A stretch of 33,342 nucleotides of DNA from NCBI GenBank assembly GCA_024710355.1, contig JANJUX010000029.1, positions 1-33,342 on the forward strand, read 5' to 3'. Both the position numbers and the translations under genes were made by a program. The notes under the pieces are model-generated. The model was not told where the DNA came from. It saw nothing but the letters and a program-made list of their open reading frames with translations, and did not search any database. Each line of letters starts with the position of its first letter. The first letter of the stretch is position 1. Positions 7,391 to 15,839 of the stretch are shown here, in pieces. Source of the stretch: Candidatus Rifleibacteriota bacterium (lineage in GTDB: Bacteria; Muiribacteriota; Ozemobacteria; Ozemobacterales; Ozemobacteraceae).

Positions 7391-8206
7391 ATGCTTCAGA
7401 ACTTCAGTTATCAAGCTCCGGAAACCCTTAAAGACCTTTATGCACTGCTGAAGAAGAGCAACGGCAAAGCCACCATTCTGGCCGGCGGCACCGATCTGCT
7501 CGTAAACATGCATAATAACTGGATTTCCCCCGAAAGCCTGATTGATATCAAAAAAATTCCCGACCTCAAGGGTATTACATTCAACCCGAAAACCGGGCTG
7601 TCTATCGGTGCTACCACCGTCTGCATCGATCTGATCAATAATAAAGACGTTAAAAAGCATTACCCGCTGCTCGCCGAAGCCGCACACAATATCGGTTCAC
7701 CGCAGCTGCGCAATCGCGCCACCATCGCCGGAAACCTTTGCACTGCGTCGCCTTGCGCCGACATGGGTTGCTCGCTGCTCGCGCTTGGCGCCAGCGTCGA
7801 ACTCGGCTCTGCCGACGGTGTTCGTGTTATTCCGCTCAAAGATTTTTTCACCGGCCCCAAGAAAACCCAGATCAAAAAGCATGAAGTGCTGCTGCGCATT
7901 ATCGTGCCGGTTGAAATGGCCGGAGCGAAATTTGGCATGCGCAAACTCAAGCGCATCAAGGGGCACGACATAGCCGTCGCCAGTGTTGCCATGGCCAGAA
8001 CCGCCAAAGTCATGCGCATTGGCGTTGGCTCGGCCGCCCCGACTCCGGTTGTAACTGCCGACCTCGCCGCATCGACAACTCTTGAAAAAGCCGTTGCCGC
8101 TGCTGAAAAAGTTATCTGCCCTATCGACGATGTGCGCGCCGGTGCCGAATACCGCCGCTTCATGGTTAAAGAGTTCGTCGGCCAGATTTACCCGGAACTC
8201 TTCTGA
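7391..8206 (+). CDS. Molybdenum hydroxylase, FAD-binding subunit (xanthine dehydrogenase family)
   Basis: 271 residues. I choose ATG 7391 (MLQNFSYQAP), with AGGAGAAAAGG just upstream; an in-frame start at 7343 has no site. The CoxM/XdhB-type FAD domain is plain: AGGTD at 31-35, and RNRATIAGNL at 107-116 followed by CTASPCAD. These contact the FAD pyrophosphate. The usual C-terminal domain ends at 271. The subunit passes electrons from the Fe-S subunit to NAD+ or another acceptor in the cytoplasm. It is the first gene of a FAD / 2Fe-2S / Mo set whose order matches CoxMSL-type and many uncharacterised hydroxylases. Confidence 0.9.
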   Translation: MLQNFSYQAPETLKDLYALLKKSNGKATILAGGTDLLVNMHNNWISPESLIDIKKIPDLKGITFNPKTGLSIGATTVCIDLINNKDVKKHYPLLAEAAHNIGSPQLRNRATIAGNLCTASPCADMGCSLLALGASVELGSADGVRVIPLKDFFTGPKKTQIKKHEVLLRIIVPVEMAGAKFGMRKLKRIKGHDIAVASVAMARTAKVMRIGVGSAAPTPVVTADLAASTTLEKAVAAAEKVICPIDDVRAGAEYRRFMVKEFVGQIYPELF

Positions 8207-8221
8207 TAAAGGAAACCAGCT

Positions 8222-8707
8222 ATGAAAATAACTCTGACCGTAAACGGCAAAAAATATCAGCGTGATGCTTCCGAAACCAAAAACCTTCTGCATTTCCTGC
8301 GCGAAGATCTCGGCCTGACCGGCACCAAAGAAGGCTGCGGCGCCGGCGAATGTGGTGCCTGCACCGTAATCATGAATGGCAAAACCGTCAATTCCTGCCT
8401 GATTCTGGCAGTTGAAGCCGACGGCACCGATATCAAGACCATCGAAGGCGAAGCTAAAAACGGCAAACTGTCGAAACTGCAGGTGGCTTTCAAGAAAAAT
8501 CACGCGGTTCAGTGCGGCTTCTGCACCCCCGGCATGATCATGTCAACCCGCGCTCTTCTCGAAGCCAACCCGAAACCGACCGTCGAACAGATTAAACAGG
8601 CGATCGAAGGCAATTTCTGCCGCTGCACCGGCTATCAGCAGATCATCGAAGCGGTCCAGGATGCTTCCGGCCAGCTGAAAAAGAAGGAGGGCCTCAAACG
8701 TGCTTGA
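8222..8707 (+). CDS. Molybdenum hydroxylase, 2Fe-2S subunit
   Basis: 161 residues, 15 nt after the FAD-subunit gene, with an AAGGAAA site. The N-terminal plant-type cluster uses C39, C44, C47 and C59 (GCGAGECGACTV). The C-terminal helical cluster uses C98, C101, C133 and C135 (QCGFCTPGM and NFCRCTGYQ). All eight ligands are present, so both clusters should form and relay electrons from the Mo site to FAD. Length is normal for CoxS/XdhC-type small subunits. It overlaps the next gene by 8 nt, implying translational coupling. Confidence 0.95.
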   Translation: MKITLTVNGKKYQRDASETKNLLHFLREDLGLTGTKEGCGAGECGACTVIMNGKTVNSCLILAVEADGTDIKTIEGEAKNGKLSKLQVAFKKNHAVQCGFCTPGMIMSTRALLEANPKPTVEQIKQAIEGNFCRCTGYQQIIEAVQDASGQLKKKEGLKRA

Positions 8708-11186
8708 TAATACCCCGAAAAAAGACCTGAAATACGTCGGTAAAGACGTTGAACGCATCGATGTCGTCGAAAAACTGACCGGCCAGGCCCTCTATACCGC
8801 CGATCTCGAATTCGCCGGCATGCTGCACGGTAAGGTTCTGCGCAGCCCGCACGCCAAGGCGCGCATCAAAAAAATCGATGTCAGCAAAGCCAAAAAACTC
8901 GTCGGTGTGCATGCCGTTCTTACCGGCAACGACCTCGACTACCGCGTTGGCCTCTACCTCGTCGACAAATACATTCTCGCCCGTGACACCATCCGCCACT
9001 TTGGCGAAGCGGTCGCCGCCGTTGCCGCCGAAACACCGGCCATTGCACAGCAGGCGCTCGACCTCATCGAAATCGAATACGAAGTTCTGACGCCTTTCCT
9101 TGATCCGAAGCAGGTTTTCGATAAAAAAGCGCCGCTCGTTCACCCCGATCTCGGCAGCTATTCTTATGTCGAAGCGGTTTTTACCCCGGTTCCGGGCACC
9201 AATATCGCCAATCACACCAAGCTGCGCAAAGGTAACGTCGAAAAAGGCTTCAAAGAAGCCGATTACGTCATCGAACGCGAATACACCAATCCGAACGTGC
9301 AGCACGTGCCCATGGAAACCCACATCGCCGTCGGCAAATGGGACACCGGCGATCGCATCACCATTCACACCTCGGCCCAGTCGCCGTTCACCGTGCGCAA
9401 CCTGTTTGCCCATTCTTTCAAGATCCCGCACTGCAATATCCGCGTCATCACGCCATATCTCGGCGGTGGTTTCGGCGGCAAAGCCGGTATTCACCTTGAG
9501 CCTCTCTGCTGCTGCCTGTCAAAACTCTCAGGCGGTCGCCCGGTGCGCATTCAGGCCACCCGCGAGGAAGAATTCAGCCTGCTTCCGTGCCGCTCGGGGC
9601 TGATCTACAACATCAAAACCGGCGTCAAAAAGAACGGCAAAATCGTCGCCCAGAAAATGACCATGTACTGGGATGCCGGTGCTTACGCTGATTACGCCGT
9701 AAACGTCACCCGCGCTTCCGGTTTCTCGGCCTCTGGCCCCTATGAAATCGAAAATGCCTGGGTCGATGCCTATACCGTTTATACCAACAAGCCGTTCGGC
9801 ACTGCTTACCGCGGTTTCGGCCACGTTGAGTTCAGCTGGGGCATGGAACGCCACATGAACTATGTTGCCGACACGCTTGGCATCGACCCGCTTGAATTCC
9901 GCAAAATCAACGCTCTCAGACCCGGCTCGAAAACCATGACCGGGGAAGAAGTCGTTACAAATACCGGCAGCGTTACCAAGTGCATGGATGCGGTCGCTAA
10001 GTCGATCAATTACGGCAAGCTGACTGCTGCTGAACTGGCTCGCGAAAAGAAAACCGGCATGAAGATCGGTAAATCGGTCGTGGCTCTGCAGAAGGCGCCC
10101 GCCATGCCGCCGTTCACCGGCACTGTCATGATTCTCAAACTCAATGAAGACGGCAGCGTTACCGGCAGCCATTCACTGACCGATTACGGCATGGGCACCT
10201 ATACCTCACTGGCTCAGATGATCGCAGATGTTCTGCGCTGGCCCATCGAACGTATCCGCCTGCCCATCGAAAACGATACCGACCGCGACCCCTATGACTG
10301 GCAGACAGTTGCGTCGAAAGGTCTGCTGCTTTCCGGTAACGCCGCCATTCTTGCCGCGAAAGACCTGCTCGACAAGTGCTACGATGTTGCCGCTCAGGCT
10401 CTCAGAGCCCAGAAGTGCGACCTCGATCACGATGCCGAAAAAGTCTTTGTCAGACATCATCCGAAAAGTCATGTAACTTATAAACAGATGGCAGTTGGTT
10501 ATGCCTACCCGAACGGCAATGCTATCTGCGGCCCGATCATCGGCATTGGCCGTTACATAGCCCAGGGTCTGACCAATCTCGACAAAGAAACCGGTCAGGG
10601 CAATCCGGCCCTCGACTGGACTTTTGGCGCCCACGGCCTGATTGTCGAAGTCTGCGAAAAGACCGGCGCTTTCAATATCATCAAAGTCGCTTCTGCCTAC
10701 GACATCGGGCAGGTAATCAATGAAGGCTCAGTGCGCGGTCAGGCGATCGGCGGCATGATTCAGGGTCTTGGCACTGCCATGTGCGAAGGCTATATCTACA
10801 ACGATAAGGGCCAGCTGCTGAATCCTTCGTTCACCGATAACAAGATTCCGACCAGTCTCGATATCCCTGAAGAAATCGACTGCATCGCAATTGAAACCCC
10901 GCAGATCGACGGCCCGTTCGGCGCCCGCGGCGTCGGCGAACATTCGATGATCGCCGTCTGCGGCGCTCTCGGCAACGCAATCGAAAAGGCCACGGGTGCG
11001 GTTCTCACCCACATGCCAATTCGCCAGGAAAACGTCTGGAAAGCCCTGCAGAGCCGCTCAGGCAAAAAAGCCACAGCTAAAGCCACAAAACCGGCCAAAG
11101 CTGTGAAAGCTGAAAAGCCTGCCAAGTCTGTTAAAGCCGAAAAGCCGGCAAAGGCCACAAAACCAGCCGGCCGGGCAAAAAAATAA
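8700..11186 (+). CDS. Molybdenum hydroxylase, molybdopterin-binding catalytic subunit with basic tail
   Basis: 828 residues starting at a GTG with AAGGAGG seven to eight bases upstream, inside the end of the 2Fe-2S gene. The two aldehyde oxidase/xanthine dehydrogenase domains are complete. They include GGGFGGK (255-261) and TAYRGFG (368-374) around the molybdopterin, and the catalytic base E747 in RGVGEHS near the end. There is no AYXCSFR motif of form I CO dehydrogenase, so a purine, aldehyde or aromatic substrate is likelier; the exact one cannot be read. Residues 784-828 form an extra tail of Lys/Ala/Pro repeats absent from normal members. A strong terminator closes the operon. No sulfurase or XdhC-type maturation gene is visible nearby. 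Confidence 0.9.
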   Translation: MLDNTPKKDLKYVGKDVERIDVVEKLTGQALYTADLEFAGMLHGKVLRSPHAKARIKKIDVSKAKKLVGVHAVLTGNDLDYRVGLYLVDKYILARDTIRHFGEAVAAVAAETPAIAQQALDLIEIEYEVLTPFLDPKQVFDKKAPLVHPDLGSYSYVEAVFTPVPGTNIANHTKLRKGNVEKGFKEADYVIEREYTNPNVQHVPMETHIAVGKWDTGDRITIHTSAQSPFTVRNLFAHSFKIPHCNIRVITPYLGGGFGGKAGIHLEPLCCCLSKLSGGRPVRIQATREEEFSLLPCRSGLIYNIKTGVKKNGKIVAQKMTMYWDAGAYADYAVNVTRASGFSASGPYEIENAWVDAYTVYTNKPFGTAYRGFGHVEFSWGMERHMNYVADTLGIDPLEFRKINALRPGSKTMTGEEVVTNTGSVTKCMDAVAKSINYGKLTAAELAREKKTGMKIGKSVVALQKAPAMPPFTGTVMILKLNEDGSVTGSHSLTDYGMGTYTSLAQMIADVLRWPIERIRLPIENDTDRDPYDWQTVASKGLLLSGNAAILAAKDLLDKCYDVAAQALRAQKCDLDHDAEKVFVRHHPKSHVTYKQMAVGYAYPNGNAICGPIIGIGRYIAQGLTNLDKETGQGNPALDWTFGAHGLIVEVCEKTGAFNIIKVASAYDIGQVINEGSVRGQAIGGMIQGLGTAMCEGYIYNDKGQLLNPSFTDNKIPTSLDIPEEIDCIAIETPQIDGPFGARGVGEHSMIAVCGALGNAIEKATGAVLTHMPIRQENVWKALQSRSGKKATAKATKPAKAVKAEKPAKSVKAEKPAKATKPAGRAKK
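11050..11183 (+). repeat. Lys/Ala/Pro low-complexity tail of the Mo subunit
   Basis: The last 45 codons repeat short units such as KATKPAK, VKAEKPAK and SVKAEKPAK, giving a strongly positive histone-H1-like tail after the folded domain. The DNA shows matching degenerate repeats of AAAGCC, AAAGCT and GAAAAGCC. Confidence 0.8.
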
Positions 11187-11204
11187 TCTGATCTGATTCC
11201 GATC

Positions 11205-11235
11205 AGGGGCTGTTTCACCAGTTGAAACAGCCCCT
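11205..11235 (+). terminator. Intrinsic terminator of the molybdenum hydroxylase operon
   Basis: AGGGGCTGTTTCA (11205-11217) pairs perfectly with TGAAACAGCCCCT (11223-11235) around a 5-nt loop, followed by TTTATTTTT. From here to 11436 I see only A/T-rich leader sequence for the next gene, with no supported coding region. Confidence 0.92.
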
Positions 11236-11436
11236 TTTATTTTTGTGGTCGGACCAGCGAAAATGCCGATCGATACTGAAAAAATGCTCTAAAAACGCAG
11301 GTTTTTTGCGCTTAGAGGTCTATTTTTGCCCCCCAAAAGACAGTTCTAAGGGTTAAAAATTTTAGCGAACTGCTGATTTCGCAAAAGGTGTAAAATGATG
11401 TAAGATGTAATAATACTGATTCAGGGTCATTATAAA

Positions 11437-13389
11437 GTGCAACAAAACAACTTGATTGGTAAGATCTACGTTATTCTCGCTCTCGCTGTGGTTTTCTTTC
11501 TGGCTTCTCTGCATGCAGGCCGCTTTTTCGGGGTTGCTTTTGAAGCTCAAAAAGCCGAAGAGTCTGCAGCAAGGGCTTTTACGGTCGAAGAGGCACAAAA
11601 GCTTCTCACCGACGCCACAACCCTCGAACACCTTTCAGCCGATGAGGCGGTGGTTCGCGATCGCAACAATCGCAGAATCGGCCGTCTGCTGCACACGCAG
11701 CCGCTTGCGAAGCACATCATCGGCTACGGTTCATATCTTCCGATCATCATCGGCATCGATGCCGATGACAAAATTACCGGTCTGCTGCTGCAGAAGAACG
11801 ACGAGACACCTGGTTTTGTGAAGCGCCTCGAAAAGCTCGGCTTTTTCGCCTCCTGGAACGGCCAGGCTGCCAGTGAAGCGGTTAATCTGCCGGTTGATGC
11901 CGTTTCGCGGGCGACCATGACGAGCAGGGCAACTATCGAAAGCCTGCGTCTGCGTCTGGCTGAATATGTCAAGGTTGAGCAGATCAGGCGCCAGATTGAT
12001 TACCGTGCCCTGGCCATTGAAGTGACCGCCTGGGTATTTCTGCTGGTAGCGTTTTGCGGCTGCTTTGCCCCCGCCCGTCTGGCAAAATATCGCAAAATCT
12101 ATCTGTTTTTCGCGATTCTGGTGCCGGGTTTCCTGCTTGGACGCTTTTTCTCGGTTGAATTACTATATAACTGGGCAATTAACGGCATACCATTCTCAAG
12201 CCATCTGTTTATGGTCGCTCTGGTAGCTCTCGCGATCGTCATACCTTTGTTGTCGGGGCGATCATGGTATTGCACCTGGTATTGCCCCTATGGCGCGGCC
12301 CAGGAACTGCTCGGCCACGCCTGCTCGAAAAAAATCGAACCAACCGGCCGTGCCGCCAGAATCTTGAGATATTTGCGCCCGGCCTTTCTCTTCGTGATCG
12401 CAATGCTGCTGATAACCGGCGTCAGTTTCAGTCTCAGCAGTATCGAACCGTTTTCGGCTTTTATGCTTGCCTCAGCTTCGCAGGCGGTGCTGGTGCTGGC
12501 AGGCGTTTTTCTGGCGCTTTCTCTGGTCATCCGAAGGCCATGGTGCAATTATTTCTGTCCTTCCGGGCAGATTGTCGAAATGTTGCGGGTCGGTGTCGCC
12601 GACCATCACGAGAAACCTGCAGACGGGGAGGCACACGAAATGAAAATTCATGCGGTTCTAAACGTTCTTCTGGCGATTGCCATCATTATTCTGCTGATGT
12701 CACCGGCTCGAATTGGCAATAATGGCGAATTCAAGCCAACTCAGCCGACAAAAAGCGAGGTCGACAAAATGTCAGGGTCTTCGACTGTTTCTGTTTCTCC
12801 TGTGGTTCCAGCTGCCGGTCAGGCAGCTTCTGTGGCGACGAATCCGACTCTCACAACCATCTATGAGCGGAAAAGCGTGCGCAGCTTTACCGGCGAGCCC
12901 GTCAGCCGCGAAATGCTGACCGAGCTGGTCAGGGCTGGTATGGCGGCCCCGACCGCCCGCAACCGCCAGCCCTGGCAGTTCGTGGTAATCAGCGAAAAGC
13001 CGGCCATGCTGTCTCTGGCTGAAAAACTGCCCTATGCCAAAATGCTTGCCAGTGCCGGTGCCGCCATTATTGTCTGCGGCGATCTTGAAATTGCGCGCGC
13101 TGGCGACACCGAAAGCATGTGGATGCTCGATTGCTCGGCAGCAACGCAGAATATCCTTCTGGCGGCCGAAAGCATGGGCCTTGGCGCTGTCTGGACCGCG
13201 GCTTTTCCTTATGCCGACCGCATTGCCGCTGTTAACGAAGTTGTAATGCTGCCCGAATATGTCGTGCCTTTGTGTGTAATTCCGGTTGGCCGACCGACCG
13301 GCACTGATCGCCCAAAAGACAAATGGAAACCCGAGAGGTTGCACTGGGAGCACTTTTCCCCGGCGTCAGGAGCGGCTGAAGTTAAGTGA
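11437..13389 (+). CDS. FMN-binding / NosR-like 4Fe-4S membrane / nitroreductase fusion protein
   Basis: 650 residues from a GTG with AGGG at 11423-11426 upstream. It has three parts. Residues 28-175 are a periplasm-facing FMN-binding domain after one membrane anchor, ending in DAVSRATMTS (154-163), the covalent-flavin motif with T160 as expected attachment site and Arg in place of the usual Gly. Residues 180-430 are a NosR/NapH-like membrane domain with about six helices and two cytoplasmic-type cysteine groups (C279-x3-C283 with C296, and C370-x3-C374). Residues 470-640 are a cytoplasmic nitroreductase domain (ERKSVRSF at 477-484, then a GLGAVW segment). NosR normally ends in ferredoxin domains; here a flavin oxidoreductase takes that place. 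The protein may move electrons between cytoplasmic NAD(P)H and the periplasm. Partner unknown. Confidence 0.8.
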   Translation: MQQNNLIGKIYVILALAVVFFLASLHAGRFFGVAFEAQKAEESAARAFTVEEAQKLLTDATTLEHLSADEAVVRDRNNRRIGRLLHTQPLAKHIIGYGSYLPIIIGIDADDKITGLLLQKNDETPGFVKRLEKLGFFASWNGQAASEAVNLPVDAVSRATMTSRATIESLRLRLAEYVKVEQIRRQIDYRALAIEVTAWVFLLVAFCGCFAPARLAKYRKIYLFFAILVPGFLLGRFFSVELLYNWAINGIPFSSHLFMVALVALAIVIPLLSGRSWYCTWYCPYGAAQELLGHACSKKIEPTGRAARILRYLRPAFLFVIAMLLITGVSFSLSSIEPFSAFMLASASQAVLVLAGVFLALSLVIRRPWCNYFCPSGQIVEMLRVGVADHHEKPADGEAHEMKIHAVLNVLLAIAIIILLMSPARIGNNGEFKPTQPTKSEVDKMSGSSTVSVSPVVPAAGQAASVATNPTLTTIYERKSVRSFTGEPVSREMLTELVRAGMAAPTARNRQPWQFVVISEKPAMLSLAEKLPYAKMLASAGAAIIVCGDLEIARAGDTESMWMLDCSAATQNILLAAESMGLGAVWTAAFPYADRIAAVNEVVMLPEYVVPLCVIPVGRPTGTDRPKDKWKPERLHWEHFSPASGAAEVK

Positions 13390-13406
13390 AATCTGTCGGC
13401 AATTTA

Positions 13407-13415
13407 TGTTAGAAT
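13407..13415 (+). promoter_or_regulatory. Extended -10 element before the STAS gene
   Basis: TGTTAGAAT fits the extended -10 pattern TG-N-TANAAT. No good -35 lies at 17 bp, as allowed for extended -10 promoters. It sits 37 nt upstream of the STAS start and would drive the six-gene signalling unit. Confidence 0.45.
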
Positions 13416-13451
13416 TTATCTGCAGAAAAAATATCAGGGGAGCAAAATTTT

Positions 13452-13778
13452 ATGACCTTTATCAAAGAAACGCTTGATCAGGCCCAGGTAGTCAAGGTTA
13501 CCTCCAGCATCTTTTTCGATGCGGTTCAGGATTTTGACGCGGTGATTCAGGAAGCTGAAGATGCTGGCAAGAAGAAGGTTATCATCGACCTTACCGGGGT
13601 TGAAATGATCTGCAGTTCTGCGATCACGACCCTGGTGAAGCACCACATGAGCCTGCAGAGCAAAGGCGGCAAGCTTTTCGTTGCGGGTTGTAATCCTTCT
13701 GTGAAAAAGATTCTGCAACTGCTTGGTCTCGATAAGCTTATCGGCGTCGCCGACAGTGTTGAAGCTGCTCTCAAGTAA
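13452..13778 (+). CDS. STAS-domain protein, anti-sigma-factor antagonist type
   Basis: 108 residues, ATG with AGGGGAG upstream. The whole protein is one STAS domain of SpoIIAA/RsbV length. The strand VIIDLTGV (43-50) is followed by EMICSSAITTL (51-61). S55 aligns with the serine that kinases such as SpoIIAB/RsbW phosphorylate and SpoIIE-type phosphatases dephosphorylate. The usual Asp just before it is Cys here (C54), so phosphorylation should be confirmed. It is the first gene of a run including a PP2C phosphatase, its natural enzyme partner. No anti-sigma kinase is encoded in the window. Confidence 0.85.
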   Translation: MTFIKETLDQAQVVKVTSSIFFDAVQDFDAVIQEAEDAGKKKVIIDLTGVEMICSSAITTLVKHHMSLQSKGGKLFVAGCNPSVKKILQLLGLDKLIGVADSVEAALK

Positions 13779-13793
13779 AGTCGAGGAGTTATC

Positions 13794-14984
13794 ATGTTAG
13801 CTATCAAAGATTTAACTGGCAGTGATCTCGATGTAATTCTTCGCCATCTTGTCAGACGCGAAATTGAGCGTGGTACCTTGTTGTTCGAAAAGGGCCAGAA
13901 GGCCACTTCGACATTTTTTGTCGAAACCGGCAGCCTGAAAATTGTGATCCGCAAGGCTAAAGACGGTCTTGACGACGTCATGCTTGGCGTCGTTAAACCC
14001 GGCGGCTTCTGCGGTGAGACCGCGCTGCTCGGCGACGAATCGTTCTACGAAGACACAGTGGTGGCGCTCGAGCCGTCGGTGGTTCTCGAACTCACCAAAG
14101 AAGGTCTGCAGAAAATCATGTCTGCATCTATGACCGCCGGCACCAAGCTGTTGCTCGGCATCAGCCGCAACATTCGCGAAGCCATCGCCATGCCGCAGGC
14201 CCAGGAAAGCGCGCGGATCATCGCCTTTATTGCCCCTAAAGACGGGAGAGGGCGAACAACCGTAGCGACGCATCTGGCCAGACATCTCGCCACCTCCGGC
14301 AAGCGCGTGATTTACCTTGACGGCGATCTGCAGCTCGGCGATGCCTGTGTGCATTTCGGCATGAGCAACCAGCCGCATCTGGCAAGGCTTATTCAGAACG
14401 AGCCCCGTCTGGTTTTTGAAAATATCAGAAAGTATTTTCTCAATGCGCAGGGAGTTCAGCTGCTGTCAAGCCCGCCGCAGCCACAGGAAGCCGAATTCGT
14501 CACCCGTTCGACCCTCAATCAGGTTATTCAGGAATGTGTTCGCAACTGCGATTACCTGATTCTCGATGTGCCCAGTCATATCGACGATATCTCGATAATG
14601 ATGTGGGACCTCGCGGATCTGATGGTTTTCGTAACCGAGGGAAACCTGTCGGCAATGTCGCGCCTGAAGCGGTTGTTGTCAACCCTGCAGCGCCTGAACT
14701 ACCCGGCCGAGAAGTTTCTCTGCGTCTGCAACAAATTTTCGGCTGATCAGGGCGAATACCTCGATCACTACCGAAAACTGATGCCTTACCGCTGGCTGAC
14801 CGTTGCCAATGGTCAGCGCGCTCTTGGTGAAGCCCAGCTGCGCGGCGCATCGGTATGGGAAATCGATGCCGGCTGTGAAGCCGCAAAAGACATGCGTGCT
14901 TTCTGCGAAGAGATTCTCGGAAAACCGCAGGCAAAAGAAAAGGGCGGGATTTTCAGTCGTATAAAGTCGATGTTTGCCAGCTGA
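13794..14984 (+). CDS. Cyclic-nucleotide-binding-domain / CpaE-MinD-like ATPase with altered P-loop
   Basis: 396 residues, 15 nt after the STAS gene, with a GAGGAG site. Residues 1-120 are a Crp-type beta-barrel (GGFCGETALLGDE at 70-82), but the Arg that binds the cyclic phosphate is missing (YEDTVVA follows), so ligand binding is doubtful. Residues 140-380 resemble CpaE/MinD-type SIMIBI ATPases. The Walker A reads PKDGRGRTT (148-156): the MinD signature Lys (K149) is kept, but the P-loop Lys is Arg (R154). DGD at 176-178 and ILDVP (near 250) match later motifs. It may bind nucleotide weakly or be a pseudo-ATPase acting as a scaffold. CpaE relatives position pili or other polar machines; no pilus genes are near. 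Confidence 0.75.
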   Translation: MLAIKDLTGSDLDVILRHLVRREIERGTLLFEKGQKATSTFFVETGSLKIVIRKAKDGLDDVMLGVVKPGGFCGETALLGDESFYEDTVVALEPSVVLELTKEGLQKIMSASMTAGTKLLLGISRNIREAIAMPQAQESARIIAFIAPKDGRGRTTVATHLARHLATSGKRVIYLDGDLQLGDACVHFGMSNQPHLARLIQNEPRLVFENIRKYFLNAQGVQLLSSPPQPQEAEFVTRSTLNQVIQECVRNCDYLILDVPSHIDDISIMMWDLADLMVFVTEGNLSAMSRLKRLLSTLQRLNYPAEKFLCVCNKFSADQGEYLDHYRKLMPYRWLTVANGQRALGEAQLRGASVWEIDAGCEAAKDMRAFCEEILGKPQAKEKGGIFSRIKSMFAS

Positions 14985-15010
14985 AAATGCTTGTCTGAGA
15001 GGGGTTGCAC

Positions 15011-15838
15011 ATGCTTGAATTCAACCGGAAAAATAAAACAATCGACTGCGACCGGGCCGTTGATCTAGGTAACGGCGTCTGGTGGGTCGGATTTCAGGAT
15101 CGTGAGTCAGGCCTGCGCTGTAACCCTTACCTGATAATTGACGGCGACGAGGCAATTCTTATCGATGGTGGCAGTCGACCTGATTTTCCGGTAGTCATGA
15201 TGAAGATTCTCGAAACTGGTCTTGACCCGAGAAAAATTTCGGCGCTCATCTACGATCATTACGACCCTGATCTTTGTGGCAGTATCCCAAATTTCGAAGA
15301 CATGATCGATAATCCTGATCTTCAGCTGATTGCAAGCGGATTCAGCCATACCTTTATTCGTCACTATGGCTGCAGATCAAAGTTTGTTAAATTAACAGAT
15401 CTCGATTATCGCTATAAATTCAAAAGCGGTCGCCAGCTTCAGTTCATAACCACTCCATACTGCCACAGTCGCGGCAGCTTTGTGGTTTTCGACGAAGCGA
15501 GCAAAATTCTCTTTTCTGGCGATCTTTTCGGGACTTATGAAAACAGCTGGCAGCTGTTTTTCGGTTTTTCTGAAGATTGCACCGGAAACGGCAGCTGTCA
15601 GGCTTGCATAAAAAAAGGCGTTGAATGCCGTCTGCCGGGCTATCTCGATTTTCATCGAAAAATCATGCCGTCATCGAAGGCGGTTCGCTACGCCCTTGCA
15701 AAAGTGAAGAAACTGCCTTACACCATGATTGCATCACAGCATGGCAGTATAATCGACCGCCCTTCGGCCGAGTTGTTGACGCAGGAGCTTGAAAGGCTCG
15801 AAGACATTGGTATCGACCAGTTTTCGCCCGAGGAATGA
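15011..15838 (+). CDS. Metallo-beta-lactamase-fold diiron protein, ODP/flavodiiron-like
   Basis: 275 residues from ATG 15011, which has GAGAGGGG at good spacing; a TTG at 15005 is in frame but less well placed. The fold and ligands follow flavodiiron proteins without the flavodoxin part: H83, D85 and D87 (HYDPD), H152 (TPYCHSRG), D171 (FSGDLFG) and H244 (SQHGS). All residues for a two-iron site are visible. The closest kind I know is ODP, an oxygen-binding diiron protein tied to bacterial chemotaxis signalling. An extra four-cysteine insert lies at C190, C196, C199 and C206. Its place between a STAS/CNBD pair and a phosphatase suggests an oxygen or NO sensor (inference). Confidence 0.75.
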   Translation: MLEFNRKNKTIDCDRAVDLGNGVWWVGFQDRESGLRCNPYLIIDGDEAILIDGGSRPDFPVVMMKILETGLDPRKISALIYDHYDPDLCGSIPNFEDMIDNPDLQLIASGFSHTFIRHYGCRSKFVKLTDLDYRYKFKSGRQLQFITTPYCHSRGSFVVFDEASKILFSGDLFGTYENSWQLFFGFSEDCTGNGSCQACIKKGVECRLPGYLDFHRKIMPSSKAVRYALAKVKKLPYTMIASQHGSIIDRPSAELLTQELERLEDIGIDQFSPEE

Positions 15839-15839
15839 A

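Noticed and set aside
7697..8503. Long antisense open frame across the FAD and 2Fe-2S genes
   Set aside because: Both overlapped genes have unambiguous cofactor motifs, and the antisense protein is Phe/Gly-rich without pattern.
8694..9494. Long antisense open frame (266 codons) inside the molybdenum hydroxylase
   Set aside because: It is antisense to a gene with clear catalytic motifs; high-GC codon bias makes such frames common. No ribosome-binding site or domain was seen.
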